In this document: positions 60,840-64,000 of the stretch, piece after piece
Layout: every line of letters begins with the position of its first letter
Numbering within the stretch: position 1 is the stretch's first letter
Source: Streptomyces sp. SCUT-3
GTDB taxonomy: Bacteria > Actinomycetota > Actinomycetes > Streptomycetales > Streptomycetaceae
DNA length: 64,000 nt
Direction of reading: 5' to 3'
Assembly: GCF_014083985.1 (NCBI RefSeq)
Contig: NZ_CP046907.1
Coordinates: 5,714,501-5,778,500, forward strand
The notes under the pieces: model-generated
Databases searched by the model: none
What the model was told of the DNA's origin: nothing
What the model saw: the letters and a program-made list of their open reading frames with translations, nothing else
Made by a program: the position numbers and the translations under genes

Positions 60840-61292
60840 TCAGCCCCGTGTCGACGGTGCGCCGGTGCCGGGCGTGTCCGGCGGCGGGTGCGGGCTCGTG
60901 AACGAGATGCCGGTGAAGTCCCGGCCCTGCAGCACGGGGGCGGAGAAAGTGCCGTTGCCGATCGTGTTGCGGACGTCCCCCCCGCCGGTGGGCGCCTGCT
61001 TCGCCTGTTCGTGCCAGCGCTGCAGTTCGGCGCGGAACTGCGCGTCCAGCGCGGCCCGCACCGCCAAGGCCGTGCTCAGCGCGTGAGCGCGCGCCGGATC
61101 GTCCGGCGTCTCCTCCAGTCCGGCGAGCTCCGCCTCTCCGGAACCCGGCTCCGGCGCATCGGGGGAATCGCCCGCGCTGCGCCGGAACGGGGTCCGCGCC
61201 AGTGCGCCCAGCCACGCCCACGCCTGCCGCCCGAGCTCGCCACCGGCGCCGCCGGCCAGCGCCGCCAGCAGCGCCGTCGATATCGGCTCCAT
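60840..61292 (-). CDS. Small NLR-companion effector candidate (Bell-like domain plus amyloid-like motif)
   Basis: 150 residues. The N-terminus MEPISTALLAALAGGAGGEL continues GRQAWAWLGALARTPF, a helical, partly hydrophobic segment typical of the Bell-type effector domains that precede NLR genes in streptomycetes. The C-terminal part has NTIGNGTFSAPVLQGRDFTG (about 111-130), the partner of the NLR N-terminal motif. By analogy with bacterial amyloid signalling pairs, the NLR would template this motif and trigger a membrane-acting effector. Both genes are co-transcribed with a 5-base gap. Function not demonstrated. Confidence 0.72.
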   Translation of the reverse strand: MEPISTALLAALAGGAGGELGRQAWAWLGALARTPFRRSAGDSPDAPEPGSGEAELAGLEETPDDPARAHALSTALAVRAALDAQFRAELQRWHEQAKQAPTGGGDVRNTIGNGTFSAPVLQGRDFTGISFTSPHPPPDTPGTGAPSTRG

Positions 61293-61377
61293 CCCGCATC
61301 ACCCCGTCGGCACATCGGTTGCTCACCGGAGCGGACACGATACGGGCTGCCGCAGCCCGCCGAGAAGCCTTTCGTCG

Positions 61378-61497
61378 CCATCCGGCCATCCGGCCATCCG
61401 GCCATCCGGCCATCCGGCCATCCGGCCATCCGGCCATCCGGCCATCCGGCCATCCGGCCATCCGGCCATCCGGCCATCCGGCCATCCGGCCATCCGG
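61378..61497. repeat. Minisatellite of 15 perfect CCATCCGG units
   Basis: Exactly 120 bases, 15 identical octamers, in the divergent spacer (61293-61685) between the effector candidate and the nicotinate phosphoribosyltransferase gene. It begins 86 bases upstream of the effector start. On the minus strand each unit contains ATGG. The octamer period is not a multiple of three, so copy-number change would shift frames or promoter spacing. Confidence 0.97.
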
Positions 61498-61578
61498 CAG
61501 GACGGCCGCGCCGCGATCATTCCGGTCGACCCGGGCCGGGCAGGAGCGTGTTCGGCAGGCGGTCCCGGGGCGGCCCCC

Positions 61579-61592
61579 GGGACCTTCGGCCC
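61579..61592. promoter_or_regulatory. DosR-like palindrome GGGACCTTCGGCCC
   Basis: Fits GGGNC-N4-GNCCC and differs from the 4939 site only in the N4. It overlaps a larger perfect repeat with 10-base arms (GGTCCCGGGG ... CCCCGGGACC, 61561-61584). It is 93 bases upstream of the nicotinate phosphoribosyltransferase start; the mycobacterial relative pncB2 is a DosR target. Confidence 0.5.
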
Positions 61593-61685
61593 TCCCCGGA
61601 CGGGAGCGGCGCGGCGACCATGGAAGGGCGGGACGCCCAGCGGCGGGGCACGGAGCGGATGCCCGGCCGCCGGGAGGAGGCATCC

Positions 61686-63029
61686 ATGTCGCTCGCCACC
61701 ACGACCGACCTGTACGAAGTGACGATGGCCCTGTCGTACCTGCGGGAGGGTATGCGCGCACCGGCCGTCTTCAGCCTGTTCACCCGCGACCTGCCGCCCG
61801 GGCGGGGGTTCCTGGTCGCCGCGGGGCTCGAACCCGCACTGGACTTCCTGGCCGGCTACCGGATCGGCCCCGAGGACGTCGACGACTTCGCGGCCGCGCT
61901 GCACCGGCCCCGGCGGGACCTGGAGCCCCTGCTGGGCCTGGAGTTCGAGGGGGAGGTCCGGGCGGTCCCCGAGGGCCGGGTCGTCCTGCCCGGCGAACCC
62001 CTGCTGGAGGTGACCGCGCCGCTGCCCCAGGCGCAGCTGGTGGAGACGTTCCTGCTCAACCAGGTCAGCCACCAGACCGCGGTCGCCTCGAAGGCGGCGC
62101 GCTGCGTGATCGCGGCGGCCGGCCGCCCGGTGGTGGACTTCTCGCTGCGGCGCACCCACGGCCTCCAGGCCGGCATGCAGGCCGCCCGGCTCGGCGCGAT
62201 GACGGGCTTCGCCGCGACGAGCAACGTCGCCGCGGCCGCCGCGTACGGCATCACAGCCACCGGCACCATGGCCCACTCCTACATCGAGGCGTTCCCCGGC
62301 GAGGAGGAGGCCTTCCGGGCCTTCGCCCGCGCCCACCCCGGCCCGGTGACCCTCCTGGTCGACACCTACGACACCGAGGCCGGGACGAGGACGGCGGCGC
62401 GGGTGCTGCGGGAGCTGGGGCTCGAACAGGGGTGCGCGGTCCGGCTGGACAGCGGCGACCTGGCGGACCTCGCGGTGCGCGCCCGGCGGATCCTCGACGA
62501 CGCGGGGCTGGAGCAGGTGCGGATCGTGGCCAGCGGCGGCCTGGACGAGTACGGGGTCGACGACCTGGTGCGCGCCGGGGCGCCGATCGACGTCTTCGCG
62601 GTCGGCACCCGCGTCGGCGTCGCGGCCGACGCGCCGTACCTGGACTCGGCGTACAAGCTCGTGGAGTACGACGGCCGGCCGGTGATGAAGCTGTCCTCGG
62701 CGAAGGTGACCGCACCCGCGCCCAAACAGGTCCACCGCCGCCCCGGGCACCCCGACGTGATCGCCCTGCGGGACGAGGAGCCGCCGCCCGGGAGCTCCCC
62801 GCTGCTGGAGACGGTGATGCGCGACGGCAGGCGCACCGGCCCGCCGGACACGCTGGACGCCGCGCGGGAGCGGCTCGCCGCCGACCTGGCCGCGCTGCCG
62901 GAGGAGGCCCTGCGCGTCCGCGGCCCCCGGCCCCCCCGCCCGGTGGTCTCCGACCGCCTGGCCGAGCTGACGCGGACGGTGCGGCACCGGATCGAGGACG
63001 CCGTCCTGCGGCACCCGCCGCAGCGGTGA
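61686..63029 (+). CDS. pncB: Nicotinate phosphoribosyltransferase (PncB type)
   Basis: 447 residues. It joins nicotinic acid to PRPP with ATP, the committing step of NAD salvage. TTDLYEVTMALSYL at the N-terminus, FSLRRTHG with the catalytic His near 158, TGTMAHSYIEAF, DTYDTEAGT, RLDSGDLADLAVRARRILDD and VGTRVGVAADAPYLDSAYKL are the type II PRTase landmarks in order. ATG follows GGGAGGAGG. M. tuberculosis pncB2 (Rv0573c) is induced in hypoxia, consistent with the DosR-like box here. Sustaining NAD in non-growing cells is a likely role. Confidence 0.93.
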   Translation: MSLATTTDLYEVTMALSYLREGMRAPAVFSLFTRDLPPGRGFLVAAGLEPALDFLAGYRIGPEDVDDFAAALHRPRRDLEPLLGLEFEGEVRAVPEGRVVLPGEPLLEVTAPLPQAQLVETFLLNQVSHQTAVASKAARCVIAAAGRPVVDFSLRRTHGLQAGMQAARLGAMTGFAATSNVAAAAAYGITATGTMAHSYIEAFPGEEEAFRAFARAHPGPVTLLVDTYDTEAGTRTAARVLRELGLEQGCAVRLDSGDLADLAVRARRILDDAGLEQVRIVASGGLDEYGVDDLVRAGAPIDVFAVGTRVGVAADAPYLDSAYKLVEYDGRPVMKLSSAKVTAPAPKQVHRRPGHPDVIALRDEEPPPGSSPLLETVMRDGRRTGPPDTLDAARERLAADLAALPEEALRVRGPRPPRPVVSDRLAELTRTVRHRIEDAVLRHPPQR

Positions 63030-63049
63030 GCGTCCCTTTGGGCCCGGTG

Positions 63050-64000
63050 TCAGGGACCGGGGCGGCCCGGGCGCAGGCGCACCGCGACGACCTTGTACTC
63101 CGGGCAGGAGGTGACGGTGTCGCCCCGGTCGGAGACGAGGTTGTTCACCCCTCCCGAGGGGAAGTGGAAGGCGCAGAACACCTGCCCCGGGGGCACGTCG
63201 CCGCTGGTCCGGGCGGTGAGCGCGGCCCGGCCGCGGCGGCTCTCGACGGTCAGCGGGTCGCCGTCGCGCAGGCCGAGGCGGGCGGCGTCGTCGGGGTGCA
63301 GGTCGAGCCGTTCGGCGTCCTCGATCCGCAGGTTGTCCGTGCGCCGGGTCATGCTGCCGGAGTTGTAGTGGGGCCAGCGCCGCCCGGTGACCAGCAGCAG
63401 CGGGTATTCGTCGTCCGGCTCCTCCCCGGGCGGCAGGTAGGGGGGCGCCGCGAGGCGGGCGAGCCCGTCGGGGGTGGCGAACCGCTCCCGGTACAGCGCG
63501 GCCGTGCCCGGGCGGCCGGGGTCCGGGCACGGCCAGTGCACCGCCCCCTCCCGGTCCAGCCGCCCGTGGGAGATCCCGGCGAACAGCGGCGCGACGCGCG
63601 CGCACTCGTCCAGGGCGGCGGCGGGGGAGGGGCAGCCCAGGTCGGTGCCGAGCGCCGCGGCGACGGCGTGCACGGCGTCGAAGTCGCTGCGCACCCCCGG
63701 CGGGGCGGCGACGGCGGGGCGCACGCGCTGGAAGCGGCGGTCGAAGTTGACGAACGTGCCGTCCTTCTCCGGCCAGGCGGCGGCCGGCAGGACGACGTCG
63801 GCGCGGCGGGCGGTCTCCGACAGGAACAGCTCGCTGCACACGACCAGCGGGCAGGCGTCCAGCGCCTCGGCGACCCGGGAGGAGTCCGGGTCGGTGGCGC
63901 ACACGTCCTCCCCGACCACCCACAGGGCCCGCAGCCGGCCCTCCCGCGCGGCGGCGAACATCTGCGGGATGCGCAGCCCGGGGCGGTCGGGGACCTCCGC
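63050..64000 (-). CDS. Molybdopterin oxidoreductase, formate-dehydrogenase-like, C-terminal part
   Basis: About 316 residues are visible; the frame is open to the right edge, so the N-terminal part lies outside. LWVVGEDVCATDPDSSRV, SELFLSETARRADVVLPAAA, WPEKDGTFVNFDRRFQRVRP (MoCo domain) and the C-terminal beta-barrel with LLVTGRRWPHYNSGSMTRRT, DGDPLTVESRRG and FHFPSGGVNNL are typical of FdhF/FdsA-type formate dehydrogenases. Assimilatory nitrate reductase is the alternative. It is convergent with pncB (20-base gap). A possible source of electrons for nitrate respiration. Confidence 0.85.
   Translation of the reverse strand, partial: AEVPDRPGLRIPQMFAAAREGRLRALWVVGEDVCATDPDSSRVAEALDACPLVVCSELFLSETARRADVVLPAAAWPEKDGTFVNFDRRFQRVRPAVAAPPGVRSDFDAVHAVAAALGTDLGCPSPAAALDECARVAPLFAGISHGRLDREGAVHWPCPDPGRPGTAALYRERFATPDGLARLAAPPYLPPGEEPDDEYPLLLVTGRRWPHYNSGSMTRRTDNLRIEDAERLDLHPDDAARLGLRDGDPLTVESRRGRAALTARTSGDVPPGQVFCAFHFPSGGVNNLVSDRGDTVTSCPEYKVVAVRLRPGRPGP

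Noticed and set aside
61378-61497. Octamer array as a CRISPR or a coding repeat
   Set aside because: Units are identical and contiguous with no spacers, and the array lies outside the supported genes; the open frames through it arise only because the unit lacks stops.
63032-63045. GTCCCTTTGGGCCC between pncB and the formate-dehydrogenase-like gene, at first read as a DosR-like box
   Set aside because: The half-sites are in the wrong order for GGGNC-N4-GNCCC, and it pairs with AGGGAC at 63051-63056 to form a stem between convergent genes; more likely a terminator.

Overview
The window is very GC-rich actinomycete DNA, most likely from Streptomyces or a close relative. Gene starts are often GTG or TTG, neighbouring genes overlap by four bases (ATGA/GTGA), third codon positions are almost all G or C, and many families are typical of streptomycetes (DUF5133, DUF1918, DUF1876, DUF5947, DUF6084, NB-ARC/TPR proteins, CrtY/CrtU carotenoid genes). 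I see no rRNA, tRNA or CRISPR array.

Layout. 1-2.9 kb (minus strand): the end of an isorenieratene-type carotenoid operon, with crtY, a probable crtT remnant and crtU running off the left edge. 3-16 kb: stress and dormancy genes, namely an amino-acid permease, a CBS-BON protein, a frameshifted flavodoxin-like gene, DUF1918, PEP synthase, DUF1876, two tandem-domain universal stress proteins, an Acg-type nitroreductase, a HAD phosphatase and an AAC(2')-like acetyltransferase. 16-19.4 kb: pyruvate oxidase, an intact flavodoxin-like protein and a general-stress-like membrane protein. 19.5-33 kb: one long collinear block for a group 1h (formerly group 5) [NiFe] hydrogenase, with hhyS, hhyL, four accessory genes, a maturation endopeptidase, a 33-residue membrane peptide and hypABFCDE. 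33-35.5 kb: a scar with IS630 and Tn3 transposase remnants around an alpha/beta hydrolase-MarR pair. 35.5-37.4 kb: a divergent LysR-PhzF pair. 37.5-43.3 kb: a nitrite/NO module, with a membrane-fused copper nitrite reductase, a second polytopic membrane protein, a Cys-containing winged-helix regulator and a divergent hemerythrin-DUF2249 protein. 43.6-53.4 kb: a CopD-like protein, NarK, a hemerythrin and narGHJI. 53.4-56.3 kb: a second Acg-type nitroreductase and a DosS/DevS-like GAF histidine kinase. 56.3-64 kb: a YbhB-like protein, a CYP152-type P450, a two-gene NLR cassette, an octamer minisatellite, nicotinate phosphoribosyltransferase, and the C-terminal part of a formate-dehydrogenase-like molybdoenzyme.

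How it fits together. Many families here have relatives in the Mycobacterium tuberculosis DosR (dormancy) regulon: two-domain USPs, CBS proteins, DUF1918, Acg nitroreductases, NarK2, PncB2 and DosS itself. The kinase keeps the residues that align with the heme ligand (His149) and distal Tyr171 of DosS. Seven intergenic palindromes of the form GGGNC-N4-GNCCC, close to the DosR box, lie upstream of members of these families. I read the window as a hypoxia/starvation survival island: electrons from atmospheric H2 and perhaps formate, nitrate and nitrite as acceptors, NO handling, redox and NAD maintenance, and a heme sensor kinase on top. No cognate response regulator is in the window, so the regulatory link is inference.

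The less expected items are the NLR cassette whose two proteins share an amyloid-like motif, with 15 perfect CCATCCGG units just upstream of it; a HypB with a C-terminal histidine tail; the fused copper nitrite reductase; and the decayed crtT and flavodoxin-like genes.
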